64,000 bases of DNA from Floridanema evergladense (lineage in GTDB: Bacteria > Cyanobacteriota > Cyanobacteriia > Cyanobacteriales > Aerosakkonemataceae), in the NCBI RefSeq assembly GCF_041929205.1, contig NZ_JBHFNT010000050.1; one strand, given 5' to 3'. A program made the translations under genes and the position numbers. Shown here one piece after another: positions 18,069 through 27,544 of the stretch (its first letter is position 1; the number at the start of each line of letters is the position of its first letter). The notes under the pieces were generated by a model. The model was not told where the DNA came from, did no database searches, and saw only the letters and a program-made list of their open reading frames with translations.

Positions 18069-20081
18069 ATGGGAAAAGTTGAGAATTCTCTAAATCTAAA
18101 TACACCCGCAGAAAAATCTGATGGGCTAGTAGAAAAAGAACGCAAAACAGGGCAAGTTTACTTTATCAGACATGGCGAGAGTACTAGCAACGAACGCAAT
18201 ATTTTTGCGGGGGTGCTGGATGTTGGATTGACGGCATTTGGTAAGTTGCAAGCACGTCGGGCGGGACTGGATATTAAAAAAAGAGGCATCAAATTTGATG
18301 CTGTATATGTTTCGCACATGAGAAGGGCGCGGCAAACTTGTCAAATAGCAGTTGATGTGAGTCAATCGCTTAAGTCACCCGATATTCCGATTAATATCGA
18401 TCACCGCATTGGTGAGAAATCTTTTGGGATTTTTGCCGGGAGAAATCTAAATTTATTGCGTCTTGCTCTGGGCTATGAAGGCTTCGAGGAAATGTTACAT
18501 TCCCATAACGAAGCACCTCCGGCTGGAGAAAAAATAGACCAAGTTTATGCCAGGGCTGCTAGTTTTTACCGGGAAAAAGTTGTTCCTCATTTGGAACGAG
18601 GCGAAGATGTTCTGGTAGTGTGCCATCAATATGTATTGGAGCCTTTAGCGCTTTATTTAAGTGGCTTACCACCAACGGCTTATAAACATTTGAAATTGCC
18701 AAATGGTAAGGCTCTTAGTAAGGAAGAATTGACTAAGTTCCGTGATAAAGAGTCTAGTGCTAGTGCAGAGTTACGGAAAAAGTTCAACGATCTTTCGATT
18801 ATGTGGGCGATTCTGCTCTATGCTGTGTCATTTTTAGTTGGCAGTTTGGCGAGAGCTTTTAGTGCTTCTGATTATCAACTGCTTCCGCCAGTTTTTACTT
18901 GGTTAATTGTTGCTTGTTTGGCAGTTTCAACTTTTTACACTTACTTAGATATTGACTTTGCTGGGACTAGGGGTAAAGTAACTCCTACTGTTAAGTGGAT
19001 AGTCAATGGTTGGATGATAGTTCGATGGGCGATCGGACTATTTTTAATATTTTCGGGAATTTTGTATCAAAGTCCGGCAGACTTATACAAAATTTTGTGG
19101 GTGCTATTTTGGATGGTGCCACCAGCTTTGACTTCGCCAGTTTTATCAGTACTTTGGGGCGGTAATCTTTATCCCTCTGCGGTGCTGTCTCGGTTATTAT
19201 CAATAGTTGCTCCTTTAGCGCTTCTAGGGACTTTTGCTATTGCACCTTTACCAATTAAAGTTGACAGTTTGAACTTTTTTTTTGTCATCTTAATTGTAGG
19301 TTTAGCAATTCCCGCTGCGATCGCACAATATTGGCGAGGGAAATCTCCTGTAGAATCAAACCACCACAGTAAAAACTGGAAATTTATCGGGGTTTTAGCT
19401 GTGGCAATTATGGCTTTATTTACAGGTTTTCAGTTTACCCCACATACTATTATTTCCGACTTATTTACTTCAGCTGCGCCTGAGCGATCGCTAGCCTGTT
19501 TACAACAACTAGCATTAGCAGTATTAGTCTTTGTCTTCATGCGTCTGTTTGCTACCTTAACTTATGTATTTTCCAACGGAAAAATCATCAAAGCAGAAGC
19601 ACAAGACGCTTACATTCTATTAGTCAATCCCAACTTTTTCCTCTGGGCTGCACTATTCATGAGCGCAGTTAGCGTAGTTCCTAACCCAGACACTCTAAGA
19701 TATGCCGCTTTTTGGGCAGCATTAGGTTTCTTCTGCATCCCATTAATTGAGCAAATTTTGTTCATGAATTTCTTTAGCAATGACATATTGCGAGAAACAT
19801 TGCAATCCTCAAGAATGGCATCAGAAGATATCAGAAAACTGTTCCTAGAATTGGATAAAGATGGCAGTAAATCACTGGATAAAGACGAGATTTTAGAACT
19901 GCTCGGAATGATTGAAGATGTAACAGTAGGCGAACGTAGCCCCGAAGAAGTCAGAAGACACATCACTGATTATCTGTTCAACATTCTCGACAGCGACAAA
20001 AATGGCACAGTTGACTTACAAGAGTTAGAAGATTACGTATCAGTGTATGGGTTAGTTGCCAACCTTAACGCTGCTACTTAA
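18069..20081 (+). CDS. histidine phosphatase-membrane-EF-hand fusion protein
   Basis: A 670-residue three-part protein. Residues 28-230 form a histidine phosphatase domain with RHGES at 34-38 and the second histidine in VVCHQYVLE near 184. Residues about 240-560 contain eight to ten hydrophobic segments. The C-terminus has two EF-hand loops, DKDGSKSLDKDE near 595 and DSDKNGTVDLQE near 640, with complete calcium ligands. The phosphatase and EF-hands should face the same side if the number of membrane spans is even. A calcium-controlled membrane phosphatase or transporter is inferred only. The small gene at 20170 follows closely. Family-wide distribution is not known to me. Confidence 0.8.
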   Translation: MGKVENSLNLNTPAEKSDGLVEKERKTGQVYFIRHGESTSNERNIFAGVLDVGLTAFGKLQARRAGLDIKKRGIKFDAVYVSHMRRARQTCQIAVDVSQSLKSPDIPINIDHRIGEKSFGIFAGRNLNLLRLALGYEGFEEMLHSHNEAPPAGEKIDQVYARAASFYREKVVPHLERGEDVLVVCHQYVLEPLALYLSGLPPTAYKHLKLPNGKALSKEELTKFRDKESSASAELRKKFNDLSIMWAILLYAVSFLVGSLARAFSASDYQLLPPVFTWLIVACLAVSTFYTYLDIDFAGTRGKVTPTVKWIVNGWMIVRWAIGLFLIFSGILYQSPADLYKILWVLFWMVPPALTSPVLSVLWGGNLYPSAVLSRLLSIVAPLALLGTFAIAPLPIKVDSLNFFFVILIVGLAIPAAIAQYWRGKSPVESNHHSKNWKFIGVLAVAIMALFTGFQFTPHTIISDLFTSAAPERSLACLQQLALAVLVFVFMRLFATLTYVFSNGKIIKAEAQDAYILLVNPNFFLWAALFMSAVSVVPNPDTLRYAAFWAALGFFCIPLIEQILFMNFFSNDILRETLQSSRMASEDIRKLFLELDKDGSKSLDKDEILELLGMIEDVTVGERSPEEVRRHITDYLFNILDSDKNGTVDLQELEDYVSVYGLVANLNAAT

Positions 20082-20102
20082 TCCGGTTTTTTTGATTGAA
20101 CA

Positions 20103-20138
20103 AAGAGAGGTTAGCACAAATTTTCGCTGACCTCTCTT
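20103..20138 (+). terminator. hairpin after the phosphatase fusion gene
   Basis: AAGAGAGGTTAGC and GCTGACCTCTCTT form a 13-bp stem with one G-T pair and a 10-base loop. No clean T run follows, so it may only partly stop transcription into the gene at 20170. Confidence 0.6.
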
Positions 20139-20169
20139 ACCTATTGTTAATTTAAGGAGTTAAAAAATC

Positions 20170-20622
20170 ATGGACATTACAGAAGCTACCAAAAACTTAA
20201 ACAGCAAAGTTCAACAGCTAAAATCTAAATTCACCGATCCTGTTTCTACTACTTTTATTGAGTTTTACTGTCAATGTAAAGAAGGATGCGATTACTTATT
20301 TCCTCCCGCAGTTAAGGAATCGATACGCTTATTAGATATAGTTCAATGGTTTTTTGATTGTATTGAAAAAGAAGCTCCGACCACTTTAGTTGAATTAATG
20401 TGGAAAGATATTGTTGGGCCAACTTTAGGAGAATATCAAGCAGATGAAGCAGTAGAACAAAAACTTTTGCAAGCTTTCCAAAATGGGACATTAAAAAACC
20501 ATATCCAAGATTGGGATATGGTCAGAACAAGTAGTGGTAGTGTTAACCTAATTTTACGAGGATTACTAACAGAAATTAGCCGTTTAGAAAGCGAACAAAA
20601 GAAGACTTCATCTAGTAGCTAA
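20170..20622 (+). CDS. conserved-type hypothetical protein, 150 residues
   Basis: Not recognised. A soluble, mainly helical protein with a cysteine cluster YCQCKEGCDYLF near residues 34-45, an aromatic-rich helix (VQWFFDCIEKE) and a polar serine-rich tail. It has a perfect AAGGAG ribosome site ten bases before its ATG and lies 88 bp behind the phosphatase-membrane-EF-hand gene on the same strand, so it may be co-expressed. The three spaced cysteines could bind metal, but no known finger pattern is complete. Confidence 0.7.
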   Translation: MDITEATKNLNSKVQQLKSKFTDPVSTTFIEFYCQCKEGCDYLFPPAVKESIRLLDIVQWFFDCIEKEAPTTLVELMWKDIVGPTLGEYQADEAVEQKLLQAFQNGTLKNHIQDWDMVRTSSGSVNLILRGLLTEISRLESEQKKTSSSS

Positions 20623-20630
20623 TTAATGCA

Positions 20631-20682
20631 GTGAGGCAGAAGTAACTATAAGGTTAAAACCAGTGAAAAAGCTTCTGCCTTC
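20631..20682. terminator. convergent-gene hairpin
   Basis: AGGCAGAAG and CTTCTGCCT are perfect complements separated by about 30 bases, between the stop codons of two convergent genes. They may form a bidirectional terminator. Confidence 0.4.
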
Positions 20683-20694
20683 TACATATTCAGA

Positions 20695-22803
20695 TTAGTT
20701 TTCTACAGTAACTTGTTGCGGGGTGATCGCCGCAGGGAAATTGTGGTTTTTGCCATTTAATTCGTTCATTTCAACTCCGATTTCAATTGCTTTCGGGATA
20801 GCAGCGAGTTCAATTCCTTCTTCGTTGAACCGTTTTTGAATTAGGCGAATAATATCTGCGTAGGTATCCCAAAAATCATCTTTCTTCGTCCATCCACCAG
20901 CAAACAGGCTGATATAGTACTCTTCAATCTGCCACACAAAAGTACTGGGAGCAGGATTGGTGAGAACTTTGGGGTGAGATTTGAAGGTGTCTATAAGTAG
21001 TTGCTCTACCTTTTTGAGGTCTTCGTCAAAGGCGACGCGGAACGAGAGCATGATTTTGCGGTTTTTATCGTGGCTTAAGTTTTCGATCGTATCATTCCAA
21101 ATATTATTGTTAGGAATAGTAAATATCTGACCGCTAAAGCCTTTGATTTTGGTGTTGGCTAAGGTAATAGCTTCCACCCATCCCCAGAGTTCACCTACTT
21201 TTATTTCGTCGCCCACATCAAAGGGTTTGTAAGCCATGATCATTAAACCGCTGGCTAAGTTACCAAGGTTGCTTTGCAGCGCGAATGCTAGAACAAAACT
21301 TACACCCCCAACTAAGGCTAAAACTGGGCCAAGGCTGACTTCCAGCGCTGTTAAAGCTAACAGGAAACCGACTACAACTCCGCCACGCTTGACGAGCATG
21401 ACGATAAATTGGCGCATAATTGCTGATGTACCGCCAAATCGGGAAAGTATTTGATTGAGTAGTGCGCCCAGGATTTGAGAAACTACGATCGAAGCCAGAA
21501 TTATCCCAGTAAACTTGCCGAAATTACCAGCCCAGCGCAAACCTCCTTCGCTAGATTGTGCCCAGCTGATCAGCCGTAAGCCCAGCCCTTCAGTGTCTTT
21601 GGTATCCACTTCGACGGTGCTAACTGCTTTAATGTACTGGCGATAGGACTTAACATCGCCACCTTTTTTTTCGAGTTCGTCTAAGACTGCGTTAAGGCGA
21701 TCGATAATTGCAGTTTGCTGTCCTTGAAGTTCAGTTACAGTGGTAACGAGTTGATTTTTCGCTTCCGACTCAGCATCGGCACTCTTTTCCAGTTGTTGCG
21801 TCGTTCGTTCTACCTCTTGTTTCTTTTCTTGCAACTTCTGTTCGTTGTTAACTACTCCTGGTACACCCGCAACTTTCTCCTCTGGATTGTTTTTAATTTC
21901 AGTTTTTTCCAACGTCGCTGTAGCATTGTTTAAATTCTGGGATGACTGTTCAGTTTTGTCGCCTTTACTAGCCCCTAATTCTTGGAGTAGTTTCTTCAGG
22001 GCTTCATCCGCTTTGTCTAGCTGTTCGGTAGCTTTTTTATATTCTGGTGAATCAGGTTTCGCGCCTTTTTGTGCTTCTTGGGCATCCTCTACTTTTTTAA
22101 TTGCAGCTTCTAGTTTTTCGATTTTTTTAGTTGCATCTTGATAAGCTAAAGTGCCTGCTGTTAATTTATCTCGATCGGCTTTTGTGCGATCGAGTGTTTG
22201 TTTAGCTGTGTCTAAGTTACCTGTTTTTTTAGCTTTTTCTAATGCCTCTTGTGCTGTTTCGTCTTTTTTTAATTCAGCCTTAGTTGTTTGGGCTTCATCA
22301 ACAGCTTTTTGGGCTTTTTTTAAGTTTTCTTGGGCTTCTTCTACCTTTTTTGTTGCTTCTTGATATTGCGGCGAACCAACGGTAGCACCTTGTTGAATTT
22401 TTTGGGCTTCTTCCAGAGCTTTTTTAGCTGTTGCTAGGGCTTCGGCACCTTCTTTTTGTTTGGCAATAGCTAAATTCTGACGTTTAATTGTAACTTCAGC
22501 TTCGCTGATTTCTTTGGCTTTATCTTGCAGTGCTTGCATCCAAGCCGCTGCTTCGTTTTGCAGTTCATCTAATGTCAGCGGCTTGACGAGTAGTTTCAGT
22601 TCATCAACTGGAATATCAAGCTGTTTGATGGTTGTTGCTGCTTTGGGATCTGGTGGTTTTGCTGATTTTGCTGGTTCCACCTTTTCCGTTTTAGCATCTG
22701 GTGCTGGTTCCTGCTGTTCCTGCGATCGCACAGGTGCAACCGAAACTGTGAAAACACCAATCACTCCTACCAGGATAATCGCTCGAACTCTGTAACGCCA
22801 CAT
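20695..22803 (-). CDS. MscS-family mechanosensitive channel with coiled-coil domain
   Basis: A 702-residue protein with a signal-like N-terminus (residues 5-28), a long lysine/glutamate/alanine-rich coiled coil (about 70-390) and then a MscS-type channel core. Several membrane helices lie around 420-560. The pore helix and beta domain are recognisable in FVLAFALQSNLGNLASG and YKPFDVGDEIKVG (about 505-540). The C-terminal cytoplasmic part contains FTIPNNNIWNDTIENLS. The large periplasmic coiled coil is reminiscent of MscK-like channels. It should release solutes on osmotic downshock. It appears to be a single gene. Confidence 0.9.
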   Translation of the reverse strand: MWRYRVRAIILVGVIGVFTVSVAPVRSQEQQEPAPDAKTEKVEPAKSAKPPDPKAATTIKQLDIPVDELKLLVKPLTLDELQNEAAAWMQALQDKAKEISEAEVTIKRQNLAIAKQKEGAEALATAKKALEEAQKIQQGATVGSPQYQEATKKVEEAQENLKKAQKAVDEAQTTKAELKKDETAQEALEKAKKTGNLDTAKQTLDRTKADRDKLTAGTLAYQDATKKIEKLEAAIKKVEDAQEAQKGAKPDSPEYKKATEQLDKADEALKKLLQELGASKGDKTEQSSQNLNNATATLEKTEIKNNPEEKVAGVPGVVNNEQKLQEKKQEVERTTQQLEKSADAESEAKNQLVTTVTELQGQQTAIIDRLNAVLDELEKKGGDVKSYRQYIKAVSTVEVDTKDTEGLGLRLISWAQSSEGGLRWAGNFGKFTGIILASIVVSQILGALLNQILSRFGGTSAIMRQFIVMLVKRGGVVVGFLLALTALEVSLGPVLALVGGVSFVLAFALQSNLGNLASGLMIMAYKPFDVGDEIKVGELWGWVEAITLANTKIKGFSGQIFTIPNNNIWNDTIENLSHDKNRKIMLSFRVAFDEDLKKVEQLLIDTFKSHPKVLTNPAPSTFVWQIEEYYISLFAGGWTKKDDFWDTYADIIRLIQKRFNEEGIELAAIPKAIEIGVEMNELNGKNHNFPAAITPQQVTVEN

Positions 22804-23210
22804 TTATCACATCCCTCCGTTCAGTATTTTTACTAATCACTTATTTTTAGGATACCCATTAGTTCGCTTCAAAATTTATATTATTTTGAGGTAAATAATT
22901 TATTTTTGTAACTTTTGATAGATGAAATGAATATTTATTCTCGTGCTATTCCGGTTACACCCATAAACTCAAAGGTTAAAAAAGGCAATTACGTTTCTGC
23001 TTTTTAGACTAAACAAGATTCCAAGGTTAGTAGTATTTATGACGAAAAATCTACAAAGTAACTCTAAGTATGGAGAAATTTGTCCAAAAACTAGCTATTT
23101 TCAGGAAAAAATGGGGTTATTGACTTAGTTATCGTCAAAAACCCCGTTCTTTGGAAATTTTGTATTGATTGAACTAAAATTCTGACAACTGACTTTGCAG
23201 CGAACTTAAA
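22804..23210. other. intergenic region between MscS gene and ycf51
   Basis: AT-rich; contains the ycf51 terminator at 23106-23146. A 26-codon open frame on the plus strand (22927-23007) starts MNIYSRAIPVTP but has only a weak ribosome site, so I do not call it a gene. Confidence 0.5.
23106..23146 (-). terminator. intrinsic terminator after ycf51
   Basis: On the minus strand GGGGTT plus GAC pairs with GTC plus AACCCC, followed by six T. It closes the minus-strand run dnaK-dnaJ-sufU-ycf51. Confidence 0.8.
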
Positions 23211-23726
23211 TTAAGCAGTTGGTTTGGGTAATTTAGCGACATTTTCGGCGTAGATGTTTACTGCCAAATTATCATCTTCGCGGTTGGTTAGCGATCGCCT
23301 AACCTCACCCAAAATCAACGGTTGAGAAACTCCCGCTTCGGGATGAATCATTGTTCTAGCACGAATCACTAAACTATCACTACCACCCAATCTGCCATAA
23401 GAAAACAAATCTGCTGCGGCTTGACGCAAAGTTGCATCTAATTCAGACTGAGTGATTGTGGGGGGAACTGCGATCGAAGCCAAAGTTGCCCCATTATCAA
23501 ACACAACCGAATAGCGAATCGCACCCGGAATAGTAGTATGAGTAAACAACCCCAAACCCAAAGCAAATAAACCACCAGTTAACACACCCATAAACCCAGT
23601 AGCACCAACAAATCGAAAGCGAAAACCCCACTTAAAAACAAAAGCTATTAAAGTCAACGCCGCACAACCTAAAGTTAGAATTCCCGCCCACTTACCAGCA
23701 ATTAAAAAATCAGTTGTTGTTAACAT
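23211..23726 (-). CDS. ycf51: Ycf51 family protein
   Basis: A 171-residue protein of the Ycf51 (DUF2518) family found in cyanobacteria and red-lineage plastids. It has two hydrophobic segments in residues 10-70 (AGILTLGCAALTLIAFVF; then a glycine-rich one) and a soluble C-terminal half. The function is not established. It follows sufU by 46 bp on the same strand, so the two are likely in one transcript, with a terminator just beyond. Confidence 0.85.
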   Translation of the reverse strand: MLTTTDFLIAGKWAGILTLGCAALTLIAFVFKWGFRFRFVGATGFMGVLTGGLFALGLGLFTHTTIPGAIRYSVVFDNGATLASIAVPPTITQSELDATLRQAAADLFSYGRLGGSDSLVIRARTMIHPEAGVSQPLILGEVRRSLTNREDDNLAVNIYAENVAKLPKPTA

Positions 23727-23772
23727 AAACCCCCTTGAGATTTTCGATTTTCGATTCTAGATTTCTGTTTAA

Positions 23773-24255
23773 TTAAGCTTCCTCTTTCTCATTGCTGATA
23801 AAGCCATTTGACTCAGCATTATCAGCTGATTGCAACGCCGCTTTTAAAGCGTGCCAAGTCAGATTAGCACATTTAATTCGTACAGGGAATTGGGCAACCC
23901 CTTGCATAACATTTAACTTTCGCAACTCCTTGGGAAACTCCGCCTCGCCTTTCATCATTTGTTGGAAACGTTCCACCATTTCCAAAGCTTCCTTAACAGT
24001 TTTTCCCTTTAAAGCTTCCGCCATTAAATCAGCGGAAGCCATCGAAATTGCACAACCTTCCCCCTCAAATTTGGCATCTACAATTGTGTCGCCAGCATCA
24101 CTTAGCTGCAACGTCAATTCGATCGTATCGCCACAGGAAGGATTATGCCCTTTTTGATATCGATGCACTGGATTAGTTTTACCCTTGTGCCTGGGTGTTT
24201 TATATCGTTCTAGAATTACCTGTTGATACAGGTCACGCAGATTGCCCAAAGTCAT
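23773..24255 (-). CDS. sufU: SufU-type iron-sulfur cluster assembly protein
   Basis: A 160-residue NifU_N-type scaffold or sulfur-transfer protein. The three conserved cysteines are in NPSCGDTIE (about 38), EGEGCAISMAS (about 64) and RIKCANLTW (about 127). The roughly 18-residue spacer between the second and third blocks is of the long SufU type, which in studied bacteria moves sulfur from SufS with zinc in the site. It sits between ycf51 and dnaJ on the same strand. Confidence 0.9.
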   Translation of the reverse strand: MTLGNLRDLYQQVILERYKTPRHKGKTNPVHRYQKGHNPSCGDTIELTLQLSDAGDTIVDAKFEGEGCAISMASADLMAEALKGKTVKEALEMVERFQQMMKGEAEFPKELRKLNVMQGVAQFPVRIKCANLTWHALKAALQSADNAESNGFISNEKEEA

Positions 24256-24321
24256 AATTCGACTGATATTATGTTGTTTATCTTCCTATTTGATTGTAAC
24301 GGTAATCAAACCTTTCAATTG

Positions 24322-25314
24322 TTAAATTGGTAAATCAGCACGCGGGTTAAAGGTTTCAATTTGGCGAATTTTTTCATAAAGTTCTCTTTCCCTAGCACTA
24401 ATTTCTTTTGGAATCACTATTTGAATTTCCAACAATTGATCTCCCCGACTGCCATCTTCCATCAGATAACCTTTATTAGCAAGGCGCAATCTTTGACCTG
24501 ATTTTACACCAGGAGGAATATTCATTTTTACCCTTCCGTCCAAAGTTGGCACTTGTACTGGTGCGCCTAAAACTGCTTCACTGGGAGTAATGGGCAATTG
24601 GCAAACAATATCTGCACCTTCCAACTTATAAAATGAATGGGGTGTAACAGTAATTTTCAGGTAAAGATCGCCACCACCAATGCCTTGACCTTTCAAACGA
24701 ATGCGTTGGTCTGTTACCATTCCAGGGGGCATATTTACTTCTAAACTGCGCCCATCTTCCAAGCGAATTCTTTCTACTCCCCCAGTGTAAGCTCTTTCTA
24801 AAGGCAAAGTTAATCGGGCTTCAATATCTTTGCGAGTTGAACGAGAAGGGACGGTATAACTAACTTTAGTATTTCCGGGACGAAATTCATCATCTGTGAC
24901 TCGATCGCGGGAATTCACATCATCTTCTGTCGCTACCCGGACTTTTTTGTTACTGCGTCCTAGTAGTTCATCGATGAATTGACCAAACTCGGTAAACTGG
25001 CTGTAATAGTCATCATCTTTATCATCACGATTACCATTAAACCAACTTTTGCTACCACGAGTCGATCGACCCCCGGCAAATCCTCTTTGCTTCCAATAGC
25101 GACTAAATTGGTCATATTCTGCACGTTTATCGATATCAGAAAGTACTTCGTAAGCTTCACCAATATCTTTAAATTTTTCTTCCGCTTCTTTGTTTCCCGG
25201 ATTTAGATCGGGATGATATTGTCTAGCTAATCTCCGGTAGACTTTCTTGATTTCTTCTGCTGATGCTTCTCTGGGAACACCCAGAATTTCGTAATAGTTT
25301 CTAAAGTTTTCCAT
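24322..25314 (-). CDS. DnaJ-class co-chaperone without zinc finger
   Basis: A 330-residue J-protein. The J-domain is at the N-terminus with the HPD motif in YHPDLNPG near residue 35. A G/charged linker follows, and the C-terminal DnaJ substrate-binding domains begin near residue 160. No CxxCxGxG repeats are present, so it is a class II (CbpA-like) protein. It is followed upstream by dnaK and should be its partner. The linker is rich in aspartate (DDKDDDYYSQ) and matches the acidic tail of the adjacent DnaK in style. Confidence 0.92.
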   Translation of the reverse strand: MENFRNYYEILGVPREASAEEIKKVYRRLARQYHPDLNPGNKEAEEKFKDIGEAYEVLSDIDKRAEYDQFSRYWKQRGFAGGRSTRGSKSWFNGNRDDKDDDYYSQFTEFGQFIDELLGRSNKKVRVATEDDVNSRDRVTDDEFRPGNTKVSYTVPSRSTRKDIEARLTLPLERAYTGGVERIRLEDGRSLEVNMPPGMVTDQRIRLKGQGIGGGDLYLKITVTPHSFYKLEGADIVCQLPITPSEAVLGAPVQVPTLDGRVKMNIPPGVKSGQRLRLANKGYLMEDGSRGDQLLEIQIVIPKEISARERELYEKIRQIETFNPRADLPI

Positions 25315-25318
25315 AGTT

Positions 25319-25435
25319 AATTGTCATTGGTTATTTATCATTTGTCATTGGTTATTTGTCATTTATCATTGGTCAATTGTTATTTGTTTTTTGTCGATCG
25401 CCATTGACCAATGACAGGTGACTATTTACTATGAC
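25319..25435. repeat. short tandem repeat (TCATTTG/TTGGTCA type)
   Basis: The spacer between dnaK and dnaJ is made almost wholly of imperfect copies of TCATTGGTTATTTG and TCATTTG. This is similar to the TTGGTCA heptamer class of cyanobacterial tandem repeats. Confidence 0.75.
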
Positions 25436-25438
25436 AAA

Positions 25439-27544
25439 TTAGAACCAATCATCATCGTCATCTTCATCCCAATCTTGTTTTTGAGATTGTTGGCTTCTTC
25501 GACCTGTTCCAATACCATCAGAAGTATTGCGACGATTAGACCCGGTATCATAGTATGAGCGATCGTCACGAATTGTATTACGGCGATCGTCATAACGCCG
25601 ATCGTCATAATCTCGATTATTATTCCCGTAGTACGATCGATCTCTATCTCTAAAATCGAAGTCGTCATCGTCATCATTTCCAGAGAAAGCGCGACGAATC
25701 GATCCGAATAAATCGTCTTCTTCTTCGCTATAACGCAGACGCACTTCCCGATTCATTTCATAGAGAATATCCTGCAAATCTGCTTGACTTCTATCAATTC
25801 CTGCATCATCATTTTTAGCTAAATAATCGCGCAATTCGCGAACTAAACTTTCGATGCGGTAACGATATTCATTAGCAAACTGCATTCCCAAATCTATACT
25901 TACTTCTCGCAGTTGTCTTTCTGCTTGAGTCGCTAAAGATTCTGCACGATTTCGCTTTTCAATTCTTTCTCTTTGCAAGCGATCGACTTCCGCATATTCC
26001 TCCGCTTCGTGAATCATTTGTAGCACTTCACTTTCACTTAAAGTCGAAGCTTCTTGAATCGTGACAGTTTGTTCTCGACCTGTGCTTCTATCTAATGCTG
26101 TAACTTGCAAAATTCCGTTAGCATCAATGTCAAAAGCAACTTGAATTTGAGGAATTCCTCTGGGCGCAGGTGGAATTCCTAACAACTTAAATCGACCCAA
26201 AGATTTATTATCTTTTGCCATTTCCCGTTCCCCTTGGAGAACGTGAACTTCTACCATTGTTTGGTTGTTTTCTCCAGTAGAAAAGGTATCGGATCTTCTA
26301 ACTGGAATTGTCGTATTGCGAGGAATTAATTTTTTCATTACGCCGCCGATCGTTTCCAGTCCCAAAGATAGCGGAGTCACATCTAATAACAGGATATCTT
26401 TAAATTCTCCTGCCAAAATTCCCGCTTGAATTGCAGCACCAACAGCAACAACTTCATCAGGATTGATGTTTTGATTGGGGTCGCGATCGATAATACTTTC
26501 CACCAAATCTTGCACCATTGGCATTCGCGTTCCGCCGCCAACAAGTACCACTTCATCGATATCTTCAGGCAACAGATTAGCATCAGCCAAAGCTCTTTTT
26601 ACAGGTCTACGGAGACGACTAACTAAATCGGTACATAAACCTTCAAATTGCGATCGCGTCAACCGAGTTTCTAAATGTACAGGGCCATTTTCCGTTGCCG
26701 CAATAAATGGTAAATTGATCTCAGTAACGCTAACGCCAGAAAGTTCAATTTTTGCCTTTTCTGCTGCTTCCATTAATCTTTGCAGAGATTGGCGATCGCG
26801 TCTTAAATCAATCCCTTCCTGTTCCAAGAATTCTTCCGCCAACCAATCAACAATCTTACTATCAAAATCATTCCCCCCCAACTGAGTATCACCGCTAGTC
26901 GCCTTAACCTCAAAAACCCCATCACCAACTTCTAAAATCGACACATCAAAAGTGCCACCACCCAAATCAAACACCAAAATAGTTTGATTTTCCCGCTTAT
27001 CTAAACCATAAGCCAAAGCCGCAGCCGTAGGCTCATTCAGAATGCGCTTAACTTCTAAACCCGCAATTCTCCCCGCATCTCTTGTCGCTTGCCGTTGCGA
27101 ATCGTTAAAATATGCCGGAACCGTAATTACCGCCCCTGTAACTGGCTGTCCTAAGTAACGACTGGCTTCATCCGCCAACTTTTTAAGCACCATTGCCGAA
27201 ACTTCCTCTGGCGCAAAATCCTTACTCAGACGGGGACACTTAATCTTAATATTTCCCATCTCATCCTTGCGAATAGTATAAGGCACTCGCTTCGACTCTG
27301 GGCTAGTTTCCGCATACTTACGCCCGATAAACCGCTTCACCCCATAAAACGTATTTTGCGGGTTAAGCACAGCTTGTCGCCGCGCCATTTGCCCTACCAG
27401 ACGTTCCCCGTCCTTGTTAAAGCCAACTACAGAGGGAGTAGTCCGCATTCCTTCGGCATTGGCAATTACCAAGGGTTTGCCACCCTCCATCACAGCTACC
27501 ACTGAGTTTGTTGTACCCAAGTCAATGCCGACTACCTTTCCCAT
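25439..27544 (-). CDS. dnaK: DnaK (Hsp70) with long charged C-terminal tail
   Basis: A molecular chaperone of 701 residues. The N-terminal ATPase begins GIDLGTTNSVVAV; other landmarks are IFDLGGG-like LVFDLGGGTFDVS near 194 and VLVGGGTRMP near 337. The substrate domain follows. Instead of the usual EEVD-like end, the last 85 residues are low complexity, rich in D, R, Y, N and Q, and finish DEDDDDDWF. Cyanobacteria have several DnaK paralogues and tail length is one way they differ, so this is one of the non-DnaK2 types, probably. No CIRCE operator (TTAGCACTC-N9-GAGTGCTAA) is present upstream. Confidence 0.93.
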   Translation of the reverse strand: MGKVVGIDLGTTNSVVAVMEGGKPLVIANAEGMRTTPSVVGFNKDGERLVGQMARRQAVLNPQNTFYGVKRFIGRKYAETSPESKRVPYTIRKDEMGNIKIKCPRLSKDFAPEEVSAMVLKKLADEASRYLGQPVTGAVITVPAYFNDSQRQATRDAGRIAGLEVKRILNEPTAAALAYGLDKRENQTILVFDLGGGTFDVSILEVGDGVFEVKATSGDTQLGGNDFDSKIVDWLAEEFLEQEGIDLRRDRQSLQRLMEAAEKAKIELSGVSVTEINLPFIAATENGPVHLETRLTRSQFEGLCTDLVSRLRRPVKRALADANLLPEDIDEVVLVGGGTRMPMVQDLVESIIDRDPNQNINPDEVVAVGAAIQAGILAGEFKDILLLDVTPLSLGLETIGGVMKKLIPRNTTIPVRRSDTFSTGENNQTMVEVHVLQGEREMAKDNKSLGRFKLLGIPPAPRGIPQIQVAFDIDANGILQVTALDRSTGREQTVTIQEASTLSESEVLQMIHEAEEYAEVDRLQRERIEKRNRAESLATQAERQLREVSIDLGMQFANEYRYRIESLVRELRDYLAKNDDAGIDRSQADLQDILYEMNREVRLRYSEEEDDLFGSIRRAFSGNDDDDDFDFRDRDRSYYGNNNRDYDDRRYDDRRNTIRDDRSYYDTGSNRRNTSDGIGTGRRSQQSQKQDWDEDDDDDWF

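Noticed and set aside
21236..22795. Serine/alanine-rich plus-strand open frames opposite the MscS gene
   Set aside because: They are the mirror of the lysine/glutamate/alanine coiled coil and not independent genes.
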